Under the pieces are notes generated by a model, which saw nothing but the letters and a program-made list of their open reading frames with translations, made no database searches and had not been told where the DNA came from. Shown here piece after piece: positions 48,804 to 57,837 of a stretch of DNA of 64,000 nucleotides. The stretch's first letter is position 1. Each line of letters starts with the position of its first letter. The stretch is taken from positions 4,602,501-4,666,500 of the forward strand of contig NZ_CP034447.1 of NCBI RefSeq assembly GCF_003952485.1. Direction: 5' to 3'. The stretch comes from Mesorhizobium sp. M1E.F.Ca.ET.045.02.1.1 (lineage in GTDB: Bacteria > Pseudomonadota > Alphaproteobacteria > Rhizobiales > Rhizobiaceae). The position numbers were made by a program, and so were the translations under genes.

Positions 48804-50873
48804 CTATCCGAGGCCGCGCCGTGCCGCGCGCTCCTCGCGCGAGCGCCTGCGCGGGGTGGCATCACCCACGGCGCCGTCCTCGCTCGTTGCCTTGCGCGGC
48901 GGCAGCTTCACCACGGCTGCGAGCTTCGGGAACGGGTCCACCTTGTTCGGCAGCGCCATGGCATAGACGAAGTGCTCCTGGAACTTGGACTCCAGCGCCG
49001 TCTCGATCTTCTCGATCCTGCTCACGGTTTCCTCGATCTCGCGGCGGTAGCCCCGGTTGAGCAGCGCCATGCGCGCGCCGGCGCCGGCGGCGTTGCCGAC
49101 GGCCGACACCTTGTCGAGGTCGCAGTCGGGGATCAGGCCCAGCACCATGGCGTATTTCGGGTCGATGAAGGAGCCGAAGGCGCCGGCGAAATGGATGCGG
49201 TCGACATGGTCGGTGTGCTGCTTTTCCATCAACAGCTTGGTGCCGGCATAAAGGGCTGCCTTGGCAAGCTGGATGGCGCGCACGTCGTTCTGGGTGATGG
49301 TGATCTTCGGCTCGCCATCCTTCAGCACGTAGGAGAAGGTGCGCCCGTTGGGGACGATGCGCGGTGAGCGCGCCGCGAGCGAGCCGTCGACGACGCCGTC
49401 TTCCGAAATGATGCCCGTCAGATACATCTCGGCGATCACTTCGATGATGCCGGAGCCGCAAATGCCGGTGACGCCGGTCGCCTGCACGCTTTCGGCAAAG
49501 CCCGGCTGATCGGACCACAGTTCCGAGCCGATAACGCGGTAGCGGGGCTCAAGCGTGTCGGGATCGATGCGGACGCGCTCGATGGCGCCTGGCGCGGCGC
49601 GCTGGCCGCCGGAGATCTCCGCGCCCTCGAAGGCCGGGCCGGTCGGGGAAGAGGCCGCGACCACGCGCGTCCTGTTGCCGAGCACGATCTCGGCATTGGT
49701 GCCGACGTCGACGATCAGCATCATCTCGTCCTGGCGGTGCGGGCCTTCCGACAGCGTGACCGCGGCGGCGTCGGCGCCGACATGGCCGGCGATGCAGGGC
49801 AGCATGTAGAGGCGCGCGCCCTGGTTCAGCTTCAGGCCGAGGTCGGAGGCCTTGATGCGCACGGCGCCGGAAACGGCGAGCGCGAAAGGCGCGCCGCCGA
49901 GCTCGGTCGGATCGATGCCGAGGAACAGATGGTGCATGATCGGGTTGCCGACGAACACCGCGTCGAGGATGTCGTTGCGGTGGACATTGCCTTCCGCGCA
50001 GACCTTGTCGACGAGGCCTGAAATGGCCTCGCGCACCGCGACCGTCATGCCTTCGCGGCCGTCCGGATTCATCATCACATAGGAGACGCGGCTCATCAGA
50101 TCCTCGCCGAAGCGGATCTGCGGATTGGATGTGCCGGAAGAGGCCGCAACACGGCCCGACAGCAGCGACACCAGATGCATGGCAATGGTGGTCGAGCCGA
50201 TATCGCAGGCGAGGCCGTAGGCCTCGTTCTTCAGGCCGGGCCAGAGCGCGATGACGCGCGCGATGTCGCTGTCGGCATCCTTGTGGATGGCGGCGGTGGC
50301 GGTCCAGTTGCCCTTGCGCAGGATGCCCTGCACCTGCGGCAGGAGATAGAAATCGAATTCGAGGTTCTTGAGGCCCCAGTCCTTCATCAAGGCGATCTTG
50401 AGCCGGTCGAGATCGCCGAGCGGCTTGTGCATGTCGGGCTCTTCGATCTCGACATAGCACATGCGGATCGCCGTATCGCGGGCGATGACCCTGGTGTCGG
50501 CGTCCTTGCGGATGGTCTGGGCGTTGATGACCGTGTCCTGCGGCACGTCGATGACGAGGTCGCCGAGGATCTGCGCCGAGCAGGAAAGGCGGCGGTGCTC
50601 GGGCAGGCCGCGCACGCGCTCGTAGCGCTCCTCCTTGGCGCCCTTGGGCGAGATGTGTTCGTTGGACGAGACGATCTTGTGCTTGGCGAAACTGCCTTCC
50701 TGCACCTCGATCTGGCAGCGCCCGCAGGTTGCGCGACCGCCGCACACGCTCTCGACATAAACGCCGAGCTGGCGCGCGGCATCCAACACCGGCGTGCCGA
50801 CCGGGAACCGCCCGCGCTTGCCTGACGGCATGAACAGCACGAGCGGATCGGTTATGTTCGGGGGAGGGTTCAT
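48804..50873 (-). CDS. corrinoid-protein activator, [2Fe-2S]/ASKHA domain (RamA/RACo-like, DUF4445)
   Basis: Protein of 689 residues. An N-terminal [2Fe-2S] ferredoxin domain has Cys44, Cys50, Cys53 and Cys98 (VCGGRATCGRC, then LSCSA). An ASKHA ATPase fold follows from about residue 215 (CDIGSTTIAMHLV, VDVGTNAEIVLG). Such proteins reduce inactive Co(II) corrinoid to Co(I) using ATP. There is no C-terminal 4Fe-4S domain, so the layout is of the acetogen type, not the archaeal RamA type. The C-terminus (from about 671) is a basic tail, TPRRRSREERAARRG, shared in style with the methyltransferases. It is the last gene of the minus-strand C1 operon, 42 bases after the methyltransferase. Confidence 0.82.
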   Translation of the reverse strand: MNPPPNITDPLVLFMPSGKRGRFPVGTPVLDAARQLGVYVESVCGGRATCGRCQIEVQEGSFAKHKIVSSNEHISPKGAKEERYERVRGLPEHRRLSCSAQILGDLVIDVPQDTVINAQTIRKDADTRVIARDTAIRMCYVEIEEPDMHKPLGDLDRLKIALMKDWGLKNLEFDFYLLPQVQGILRKGNWTATAAIHKDADSDIARVIALWPGLKNEAYGLACDIGSTTIAMHLVSLLSGRVAASSGTSNPQIRFGEDLMSRVSYVMMNPDGREGMTVAVREAISGLVDKVCAEGNVHRNDILDAVFVGNPIMHHLFLGIDPTELGGAPFALAVSGAVRIKASDLGLKLNQGARLYMLPCIAGHVGADAAAVTLSEGPHRQDEMMLIVDVGTNAEIVLGNRTRVVAASSPTGPAFEGAEISGGQRAAPGAIERVRIDPDTLEPRYRVIGSELWSDQPGFAESVQATGVTGICGSGIIEVIAEMYLTGIISEDGVVDGSLAARSPRIVPNGRTFSYVLKDGEPKITITQNDVRAIQLAKAALYAGTKLLMEKQHTDHVDRIHFAGAFGSFIDPKYAMVLGLIPDCDLDKVSAVGNAAGAGARMALLNRGYRREIEETVSRIEKIETALESKFQEHFVYAMALPNKVDPFPKLAAVVKLPPRKATSEDGAVGDATPRRRSREERAARRGLG

Positions 50874-50915
50874 ATGCGAATACCTCCCTCTGTCGAAAAA
50901 GTCACAATCTCTACC

Positions 50916-51890
<975 letters not shown>

Positions 51891-51906
51891 GCGATCTCTC
51901 CGTCGG

Positions 51907-51928
51907 GATATAAAGAGTTCTTTATATC
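51907..51928. promoter_or_regulatory. ATATAAAG palindrome between methyltransferase and MTHFR genes
   Basis: GATATAAAG-N4-CTTTATATC is a perfect AT-rich dyad 17 bases before the methyltransferase start. It resembles the operators of ArsR-family SAH/SAM-cycle regulators in Alphaproteobacteria (SahR type). It could give the last two genes their own, methionine-cycle-linked control. Confidence 0.5.
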
Positions 51929-51970
51929 GTTATCTGATTTCGTTCAAGCGTATGTGTGTCGGCCGCGCCG

Positions 51971-53062
51971 TCAATGCGCGGTCTTCACCATATCCACCTG
52001 GGTTTCGGTAATCTCGTCGTGCAATATGTGGTCGAGCCGCTCGGCAACCAGCTGGTCGTCGCGGCGGATTTCGCGCTTCCAGGGCTGGCGGCCCTTCAGC
52101 ACGCCCGATTCATCGACGATCTCGGCGACATACTCTTCCTGGCGGTAGGCCATCACATGGACGCCGGCGACGCCCGGAATTTCCTTCACCTCGTTGATGA
52201 TGTCGATGCAGAGCTGCTTCCCTTCCTTCTTCTGGTCCTGCGCGCCTTCGAGCCGCTTGATCACCGCGTCGGGGATATGGATGCCCGGCACATTGGAGCG
52301 GATCCATTTCGCCGTCTTGGCGGAAGCGAGCGGCCCGACGCCGCACAGGATGAAGACCTTTTCCGTATGCCCCAAGTCCCGCGCGCTCTGCATGAAGGCT
52401 TTGAACATCGGCACGTCGAAGCAATATTGCGTCTGCACGAACTGCGCGCCCGCGGCGATCTTCTTGCCGAGATGGATCGGGCGGAAATCGTAAGGCGGCG
52501 CGAAGGGGTTGACCGCGGCACCGAGGAAGACCTGCGGCGGTGTCGTCAGCTTGCGGCCGGACAGGAACCTGCCATTGTCGCGCATGATGCGGATGGTTTC
52601 GAGCAGCGACATTGAATCGAGATCGAACACCGGCTTGGCGCCTGGCTGATCGCCGGCCTGGACGCCGTCGCCTGTGAGGCACAGCATGTTGGCGACGCCC
52701 ATCGCAGCACCGCCCAGCACATCGCCCTGGATGGCGATGCGGTTCTTGTCGCGGCAGGCGATCTGCATGATCGGGGCATAGCCCATGCGGGTGAGCAGCG
52801 CGCAGATGCCGACCGACGACATGTGGCAGTTGGCGCCGGACGCGTCGACCGCGTTGATGGCGTCGACCCAGCCGTCGAAGATCTTGGCGCGGTTGTAGAC
52901 GTCTTCGGGGTCGGCGCTGTCGGGCGGGTTGAGCTCGGTCGTCACCGCGAACTCGCCGCGGCGCAGCACGCGCTCCAGCCGGCCGCGCGAAGTGTGGCCG
53001 GGCAGGGGATCGAGCGGCAGGTGGATGCCGGCCGGGTTCTCGTCGCGCTGGCGGGCGATCAT
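51971..53062 (-). CDS. methylenetetrahydrofolate reductase (MetF-like)
   Basis: FAD TIM-barrel enzyme of 363 residues. EFAVTTELNPPDSADPEDV is the N-terminal catalytic region, AIQGDVLGGAAMGVANMLCLTGDG the flavin strand (about 115-140) and AGAQFVQTQYCFD the folate-binding strand. In this operon it probably works in the oxidative direction, turning methyl-THF from demethylation into methylene-THF. It overlaps the MetV-like gene by four bases and is not the usual housekeeping MetF context. Confidence 0.83.
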   Translation of the reverse strand: MIARQRDENPAGIHLPLDPLPGHTSRGRLERVLRRGEFAVTTELNPPDSADPEDVYNRAKIFDGWVDAINAVDASGANCHMSSVGICALLTRMGYAPIMQIACRDKNRIAIQGDVLGGAAMGVANMLCLTGDGVQAGDQPGAKPVFDLDSMSLLETIRIMRDNGRFLSGRKLTTPPQVFLGAAVNPFAPPYDFRPIHLGKKIAAGAQFVQTQYCFDVPMFKAFMQSARDLGHTEKVFILCGVGPLASAKTAKWIRSNVPGIHIPDAVIKRLEGAQDQKKEGKQLCIDIINEVKEIPGVAGVHVMAYRQEEYVAEIVDESGVLKGRQPWKREIRRDDQLVAERLDHILHDEITETQVDMVKTAH

Positions 53063-53649
53063 GCCGAAGCTCCGGGGTTCTGGTTCGTTTCACGAGCTGC
53101 CGCGGCCTGCGCCGTCACCCTGAGCCAGGCCGAGGTTTCGCGCAGCGACTGGTCGACCGGCTTCTGCACGTCGAGGATCTTGTCGCCGTGCACCATGTTG
53201 CGGGAGCCTTCCCAGGCCTTGACCCAGACGCAGGGCATGTCCGGCTCGACCTCGCAATTGCCATTGGCGCGCACGCCGCCGCAGGGGCCGTTGCGAAGCT
53301 GCTTCGGGCAGTTCATTGGGCACGACATGCCAGTGGAGGAGAGGACGCACTGGCCGCACATGCGGCAGTCAAACATGAAGCCCTTGACGCGCTTTTCGAC
53401 GAACTTCACCGGGGCCTCGACGCGGCCATAGCCGATGCCTTTCCACAAAGGATGCAAAAGCAGGAAGACGTCGGCGAACCTGCTGTAGAACCATTCCAGC
53501 AATCGCGAGTGCCGGATCGACCACAATCTCACGGCAAAAGTTCGCTGGACCCGCCGCTGCGGCGACACGTCGGCAGGCTTGTAATCGGACTTCGGCGCTG
53601 CCTTCTTGACCAGAGTGGCCTGGGTGACCGCCGGCTGTTTCTCAGACAT
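53059..53649 (-). CDS. MTHFR C-terminal domain / MetV-like iron-sulfur protein
   Basis: Cysteine-rich protein of 196 residues. Cys95, 98, 101, 110, 114, 123, 132 and 140 (CRMCGQC, CPMNCPKQLRNGPCGG) match the PF12225/MetV type that partners MetF in acetogens. It would bind Fe-S or zinc and link MetF to an electron carrier. ATG 53649 (MSEKQPA) overlaps the upstream small gene by eight bases; the frame to 53697 lies in that gene. Finding it in an aerobe next to corrinoid genes suggests reversible methyl-THF oxidation. Confidence 0.78.
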   Translation of the reverse strand: MSEKQPAVTQATLVKKAAPKSDYKPADVSPQRRVQRTFAVRLWSIRHSRLLEWFYSRFADVFLLLHPLWKGIGYGRVEAPVKFVEKRVKGFMFDCRMCGQCVLSSTGMSCPMNCPKQLRNGPCGGVRANGNCEVEPDMPCVWVKAWEGSRNMVHGDKILDVQKPVDQSLRETSAWLRVTAQAAAARETNQNPGASA

Positions 53650-53944
53650 TTTCTTTCCCGCCAGCCTTGACCAGAGCGACCAGCCGCTCACGGTCATATT
53701 TCGCGTCGAGGTCCTGGTAAGCCTTCTCGACCTCGGCTTCGATGTCGTCGCCGACCGGAACCGGATCGGCCTTGCGCCATTCGGCCAGGTAGTCGTCTGT
53801 GCCGCCGGCGCCGGTGCGCATGGCGCACATGTCGATCGCCTCGGTGAAGCGCAGCGGCAGTTCGCGCTTGGCGTTCTGCCGGCCCTTCTTGACGATGACC
53901 TGCGCGGGGATGTCGCGCCAATAGACGACGATCAGATCGGCCAT
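53642..53944 (-). CDS. small 'virulence factor' domain protein
   Basis: Protein of 100 residues beginning MADLIVVYWRDIPAQVIVKKG, resembling the PF13769 family named 'virulence factor', whose function is not known. It is the first gene of the minus-strand C1 operon and overlaps the MetV-like gene. Its constant place beside MetV/MetF suggests an assembly or accessory role rather than virulence. Confidence 0.6.
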   Translation of the reverse strand: MADLIVVYWRDIPAQVIVKKGRQNAKRELPLRFTEAIDMCAMRTGAGGTDDYLAEWRKADPVPVGDDIEAEVEKAYQDLDAKYDRERLVALVKAGGKENV

Positions 53945-54024
53945 GAATTCTCAACTCCTCGATGTTTGGAGCATTGCCGCATGCGCCCTTGGGCCGCTTG
54001 TTATGGGACGACGCGCGCGCCTTC

Positions 54025-54051
54025 AAAAGCGACGCTGCTGGAGGTCGCAAA
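54025..54051. promoter_or_regulatory. GTCGCAAA dyad before the C1 operon
   Basis: AAAAGCGAC-N10-GTCGCAAA lies about 80-105 bases before the first gene of the operon. Its right arm is the word shared with the AraC regulator dyad. A GGAGACGGCGTCTCC palindrome follows at about 54078. Confidence 0.45.
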
Positions 54052-54118
54052 CGAAAGGACGCGAGCCCGGATTGGGAGACGGCGTCTCCGTCATCGATGG
54101 CAAGGGGCCGGGGAGATG

Positions 54119-54385
54119 TCAGTCCTGCCACACAGGCCGTGACTCAGCGAGCTTTCGCAGTTCGGGGAGATCGGTCGGTGGGGACTTTGCCCACTCCTCG
54201 AACTTTTCCCAATCGGCAGCCGGGATCGTCACAACATGCCCGCCCAGCACCTGCATTTCGGCTGCCTCAATGGCCTTGCGCCGGATGAAGTCACTGAGAT
54301 TGGTGTGCGCTTGACTGGCAGCAGCTTCAAGAATCTTACGTTCGTCAGAGGTGACGAGAATATTGATAGGGGCCATGATGGACAT
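54119..54385 (-). CDS. DUF1778/RHH-type antitoxin-like protein
   Basis: Protein of 88 residues. SIMAPINILVTSDERKILEAAASQAHTNLSDFIRRKAIE begins with a ribbon-helix-helix DNA-binding region (first 40 residues) typical of DUF1778 antitoxins. The usual GNAT toxin is not next to it on either side, so it appears orphan. The ATG at 54385 or 54376 could start it. Confidence 0.65.
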   Translation of the reverse strand: MSIMAPINILVTSDERKILEAAASQAHTNLSDFIRRKAIEAAEMQVLGGHVVTIPAADWEKFEEWAKSPPTDLPELRKLAESRPVWQD

Positions 54386-54441
54386 CGGCAGAACTCACTT
54401 CCTGTAGGACGGTAACATACAGGGCGACCGATTGAACGAGC

Positions 54442-55224
54442 CTACCAAACGCGCTTCGTCAGGCCGGTCCAGAGATAAAACCAGATCGTGGGGTGAAACC
54501 ACTGCTTCGACGGCAGGTTGGGGTCGATCGTATCGAGCTTTTCGGCCAGCGCGTCGCTGACCGCCTCGACGCAGATGTCGCGCGAGAATGCGACCTGCCG
54601 CAGCGCGTAGCTGGCGATGGTGTCGCCGTGTTTCGGCTTGCCGCGCGCCTGCTTCAGCACGCCGCCGGTGTCGACGCCGGCATCGACCAGATGCACGGTG
54701 GTGCCGAAATTCTCTTGATCGCCCCAGGCCAGCGCCCAGTAACCGCCATTCATGCCGCGATATTTCGGGGCGATGCCGGCGTGATAATTGAGGACCGGGC
54801 AGGGCATCTTCGCGAGGGTATCTTTCGACAGCAGCCTGCAGCCGGCGAGCAGCACGACGCCCGGCTTGATCTTCCCGATCGCCTCAAGGCATTCAGGCCC
54901 GTTGGCGGACGGCACATGGATGATCGTTTGGCCGGGGCGAGGCTCCGTCTCGAGCTTCTCCTCGGTGATCATGCGCGCCGCATGGCCGACGAAGAACCGC
55001 TTGCCGAGCCTGGTCAGCACCATCGTGCCAAGCTGGCCGACGGCCGAGATCCAACCCTGGCGGTGTGCGCGGCCGAGCAGCAATCGCTTTTTGGATTCGG
55101 GCGCTTCGAGGACGACGCTGACAGGGCCGACGCGATCGGCAAGCGCGTTGACGATGGCCCAGATATGCGGGCCGCCCTCGGTGACGACCACGATCGGTCG
55201 TAGACTGGATTCCGACGCTGCCAT
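54442..55224 (-). CDS. formyltransferase-family protein
   Basis: Protein of 260 residues with a formyl_trans_N fold: the catalytic NYHAGIAPKYRGMNGGYWAL holds Asn and His, and HLVDAGVDTGGVLKQ the aspartate. It probably uses 10-formyl-THF to modify an amine or sugar, as in WbkC-like proteins. The C-terminal linker ends with an aromatic, basic stretch (WFHPTIWFYLWTGLTKRVW). ATG 55224 is preferred; GTG 55233 is possible. It is isolated, possibly part of surface-polysaccharide metabolism. Confidence 0.75.
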   Translation of the reverse strand: MAASESSLRPIVVVTEGGPHIWAIVNALADRVGPVSVVLEAPESKKRLLLGRAHRQGWISAVGQLGTMVLTRLGKRFFVGHAARMITEEKLETEPRPGQTIIHVPSANGPECLEAIGKIKPGVVLLAGCRLLSKDTLAKMPCPVLNYHAGIAPKYRGMNGGYWALAWGDQENFGTTVHLVDAGVDTGGVLKQARGKPKHGDTIASYALRQVAFSRDICVEAVSDALAEKLDTIDPNLPSKQWFHPTIWFYLWTGLTKRVW

Positions 55225-55316
55225 GGCAAGCACCCGTTCTGAAAACCGGGCGGATGCTATGCGGGGCGGGTTAATCCTTGGTGTGACGCGACCTCAGCCA
55301 GACATGCAGGCTCTGC

Positions 55317-55892
55317 TCAGCGTTTGAACTCCATGATGTCGAGCTTCGATTCGTAATAGGGCGCGGGGAATTCGATGCGCCATTCGGTGGCGCTGCTGCG
55401 GAAGGCATAGCCGACCTGGTCGCTCTCGGGGCCGCTGCCATAGGGCTTGGCCTTGTCGTCATTGACCGAGAACGAGCCGAGGTAGATGGCGCGCTTCTCG
55501 CCGTCGTCGAAGAAGCGGCCCATGGTCCGCTGCGAGCCGCTGATCTTCTGCAGCCGCCAACCCGAGCCATCGTCGGTCACCTTGCACTTGAACCAGCCAT
55601 AGATGACGAGCGGGCTGATACCGCCCGCCTTGATGGTGCGGCATTTCCAGTTGCCGGTCAGGTCCTTGTCGGAGAAGGCGACCAGCGGCTTGGCGAGCAG
55701 CGCATCGAGCTGTTTGACCTCGGTCGGATTGCCGGCCTTCGCCTCCTCGAGGGCGGCCTTGCGCGTGTCGCCATATTTGTCGAGCCGCGCCTTGTCGGCG
55801 GCGGTGATCAGCTTCTGCACCTCGCCGTCGGCATAGGCCGGCAGGACGAGGCCGATGAGGCCAAGAGCGGCGAGCAGCAGGCGAGGGGTCAT
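55317..55892 (-). CDS. periplasmic DUF4893 protein
   Basis: Exported protein of 191 residues with a signal peptide ending LVLPAYA-DGEV. TGNWKCRTIKAGGISPLVIYGWFKCKV and the ending YYESKLDIMEFKR match DUF4893. The paired cysteines (NWKC, WFKC) could form a disulfide. Function unknown; it looks monocistronic. Confidence 0.72.
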   Translation of the reverse strand: MTPRLLLAALGLIGLVLPAYADGEVQKLITAADKARLDKYGDTRKAALEEAKAGNPTEVKQLDALLAKPLVAFSDKDLTGNWKCRTIKAGGISPLVIYGWFKCKVTDDGSGWRLQKISGSQRTMGRFFDDGEKRAIYLGSFSVNDDKAKPYGSGPESDQVGYAFRSSATEWRIEFPAPYYESKLDIMEFKR

Positions 55893-56013
55893 GAATGGGT
55901 TTCCCGAATCGGTGGCTGGAACAGCGGTTTCTCAGTCTGGCGCACAACTTATCCGTTCGCGCACCGCTGTCATCCATGCTTAACAGCAGCCGGCGGAAAT
56001 GACGGTGTGATCG

Positions 56014-56928
56014 ATGCGTGTCTTGCTCACAGGATCGTCCGGCTGGCTGGGCAGCGCGCTTGCGCCGCGCCTGCGCCGCCTTGGCCATGAGGTGATCGGT
56101 CTCGACCCCGTTCCGTCGGCAGAGACTCAGGTAGTTGGCTCGATCGCTGATCGCGATCTCGTGCTGCGGACAGTCAGCGAGAACGGCATAGAGGCCATCA
56201 TCCATAGTGGTGCCCTGCACAAGCCGGACATCGAGCGCTACCAGAATACCGATTTCATCGCGACGAATGTGCAGGGCACGCTCAACCTGCTGGACGCAGC
56301 GGTGGCGTCCGGTGTCCAGCGTTTCGTTTTCACCTCCACGACTTCGCTGATGATTTCCCAGGCGATCCGCGAAGGCTTCCAGGGCGGTGCGCGCAAGGCG
56401 GCCTGGCTGACGGAAGACATGTCGCCCGAGCCTCGCAACATCTACGGCGTGAGCAAACTCTCGGCCGAGCATCTCTGCCGCCTCTACCACCTTCAGCACG
56501 GGTTGCCGGTGGTGGTGCTGCGCACGGCCCGCTTCTTTCCCGAAGCCGACGACATGGCGCATGCGATCGAGCAATCCGACGCCAACACCAAGGCGAACGA
56601 GCTGCTGTTTCGGCGGCTGACTGTGGAGGACGCGGCCGAGGCGCATGTCGCGACGTTGGAGAAGGCGCCGAGCCTCGGCTTCGATATCTTCATCATCTCG
56701 GCGCCGACGCCGTTCCGGCCAGATGATTGCGCCGAGCTGATCGCCGATGCGCCGGCTGTCGTCGCGCGCTATTTCCCGGACTATCCCAGGCTCTATGCGA
56801 GGAAAGGCTGGACGATGTTCTCGTCGATCGACCGCGTCTACGATCCGTCGCGGGCAGGGCAACGGCTCGGCTTCGTCTGCAAGACGAGTTTTGCCGATGT
56901 GCTGACGGCGCTCGATGCGGAGGCGTGA
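56014..56928 (+). CDS. NAD-dependent epimerase/dehydratase (extended SDR)
   Basis: Extended SDR of 304 residues. TGSSGWLGSALAP is the NAD motif, FTSTTSL the serine/threonine site and YGVSKLSAE holds the catalytic YxxxK. It probably acts on a nucleotide sugar. It ends six bases before the convergent DUF1638 gene. It is not obviously related to the corrinoid system around it. Confidence 0.8.
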   Translation: MRVLLTGSSGWLGSALAPRLRRLGHEVIGLDPVPSAETQVVGSIADRDLVLRTVSENGIEAIIHSGALHKPDIERYQNTDFIATNVQGTLNLLDAAVASGVQRFVFTSTTSLMISQAIREGFQGGARKAAWLTEDMSPEPRNIYGVSKLSAEHLCRLYHLQHGLPVVVLRTARFFPEADDMAHAIEQSDANTKANELLFRRLTVEDAAEAHVATLEKAPSLGFDIFIISAPTPFRPDDCAELIADAPAVVARYFPDYPRLYARKGWTMFSSIDRVYDPSRAGQRLGFVCKTSFADVLTALDAEA

Positions 56929-56934
56929 GGGCGG

Positions 56935-57564
56935 TCAGGCGTGTGCGGCCGCCCGCGCCAACTCATTGGTCAGGTCGCCATAGCCGGTCGAGCGGCGCTC
57001 ATAGGCGAGGCCGAGCAGGGCGGCGGCTTTCTCGGCAACCTTGTCCAGCTCCGGATCGTCGGTCTGGGCGAGATAGATCAGCTTCTCGTAATTGCCGAAA
57101 TAGTCCTTGATCAGTTCGGGGTGTCGGTCGAGGCCGAGCGGCTTGATGAAGAAGGCATCGAACTGGCGGCAGAGGAAGTCGGTCATGTAGAACGACATCA
57201 TGTCGTCGTCGGCGACCTTCGCATAGGCGTTCATGCCCTGGTAGAAGGCGAAGCAGTGCGGGCCTGCCATGCGCTCCACGCCATGCTTCTCGATCACGCG
57301 GTCGAGCAGGCCGCCGGTGCCGCAGTCGGCATAGCCGACGAAGATGTGCTTGTAGCCGTCCGCCTTGGCCTTCGCGATCGCCTTGTCCATCGCCGGTGCG
57401 ATGCGGTCCGGATAGAAGTGGAACTCGGCCGGCAGGCAGGTCAGCTCGAGATGGTCGAGCTTTAGCTGTTGCTTGACGGCCAAAACTTCGCGCGCGATCA
57501 TCCCGCAGGCGATGACGAGCAGCCTGTCTGTTTGATTCGGTTTCGTTTTTTGCGTTTTGACCAA
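56935..57564 (-). CDS. DUF1638 protein, corrinoid-cluster accessory
   Basis: Protein of 209 residues with the DUF1638 features VIACGMIAREV, LTCLPAEFHFYPDRI and VGYADCGTGGLLD. Such proteins occur beside MttB/MtbC methyltransferase genes in methanogens and bacteria, but no function is known. The cysteines in the ACG, TCLP and DCGTGG motifs could bind a metal or corrinoid. The start is TTG 57564; an internal ATG would remove the first conserved motif. It stands 270 bases downstream of mtbC on the same strand, with the entericidin gene between on the other strand. Confidence 0.72.
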   Translation of the reverse strand: MVKTQKTKPNQTDRLLVIACGMIAREVLAVKQQLKLDHLELTCLPAEFHFYPDRIAPAMDKAIAKAKADGYKHIFVGYADCGTGGLLDRVIEKHGVERMAGPHCFAFYQGMNAYAKVADDDMMSFYMTDFLCRQFDAFFIKPLGLDRHPELIKDYFGNYEKLIYLAQTDDPELDKVAEKAAALLGLAYERRSTGYGDLTNELARAAAHA

Positions 57565-57615
57565 GTCGGCCGGCTTTCGCTGCGGGGCTAATATCTGTCG
57601 AAGGAGACACCGTCC

Positions 57616-57750
57616 ATGAAACTGCTACGCATCGCGCCGATGGCCATCCTTGCCTGCGCGCTTGCACTTACGGCCTGCGCCAACACCATTCGGGGCGTCG
57701 GCAAGGATGTCAAATCGACGGCAAGGGCGGTCAAAGACACGGTCAACTGA
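57616..57750 (+). CDS. entericidin-like small lipoprotein
   Basis: Protein of 44 residues. A signal sequence ends in the lipobox LTAC (about residues 18-21), followed by NTIRGVGKDVKSTARAVKDTVN, the usual entericidin A/B core. AAGGAG precedes ATG 57616. It is an outer-membrane lipoprotein of stress response. It lies on the plus strand between two corrinoid-cluster genes. Confidence 0.82.
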   Translation: MKLLRIAPMAILACALALTACANTIRGVGKDVKSTARAVKDTVN

Positions 57751-57778
57751 TCGGCAGCCTCGTTCATCATCTGGGAAC

Positions 57779-57810
57779 GAAAAAGCCGCGCTGCAAGGCG
57801 CGGCTTTTCT
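57779..57810. terminator. bidirectional Rho-independent terminator
   Basis: AAAAGCCGCG and CGCGGCTTTT pair around CTGCAAGG, giving T-runs on both strands. It serves the entericidin gene on the plus strand and the corrinoid-protein gene on the minus strand. Confidence 0.88.
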
Positions 57811-57837
57811 TGTCGGTCCATGCCGGGTGCCTTGGGA

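Noticed and set aside
54119..54385. Complete toxin-antitoxin module
   Set aside because: No GNAT or other toxin gene lies on either side.
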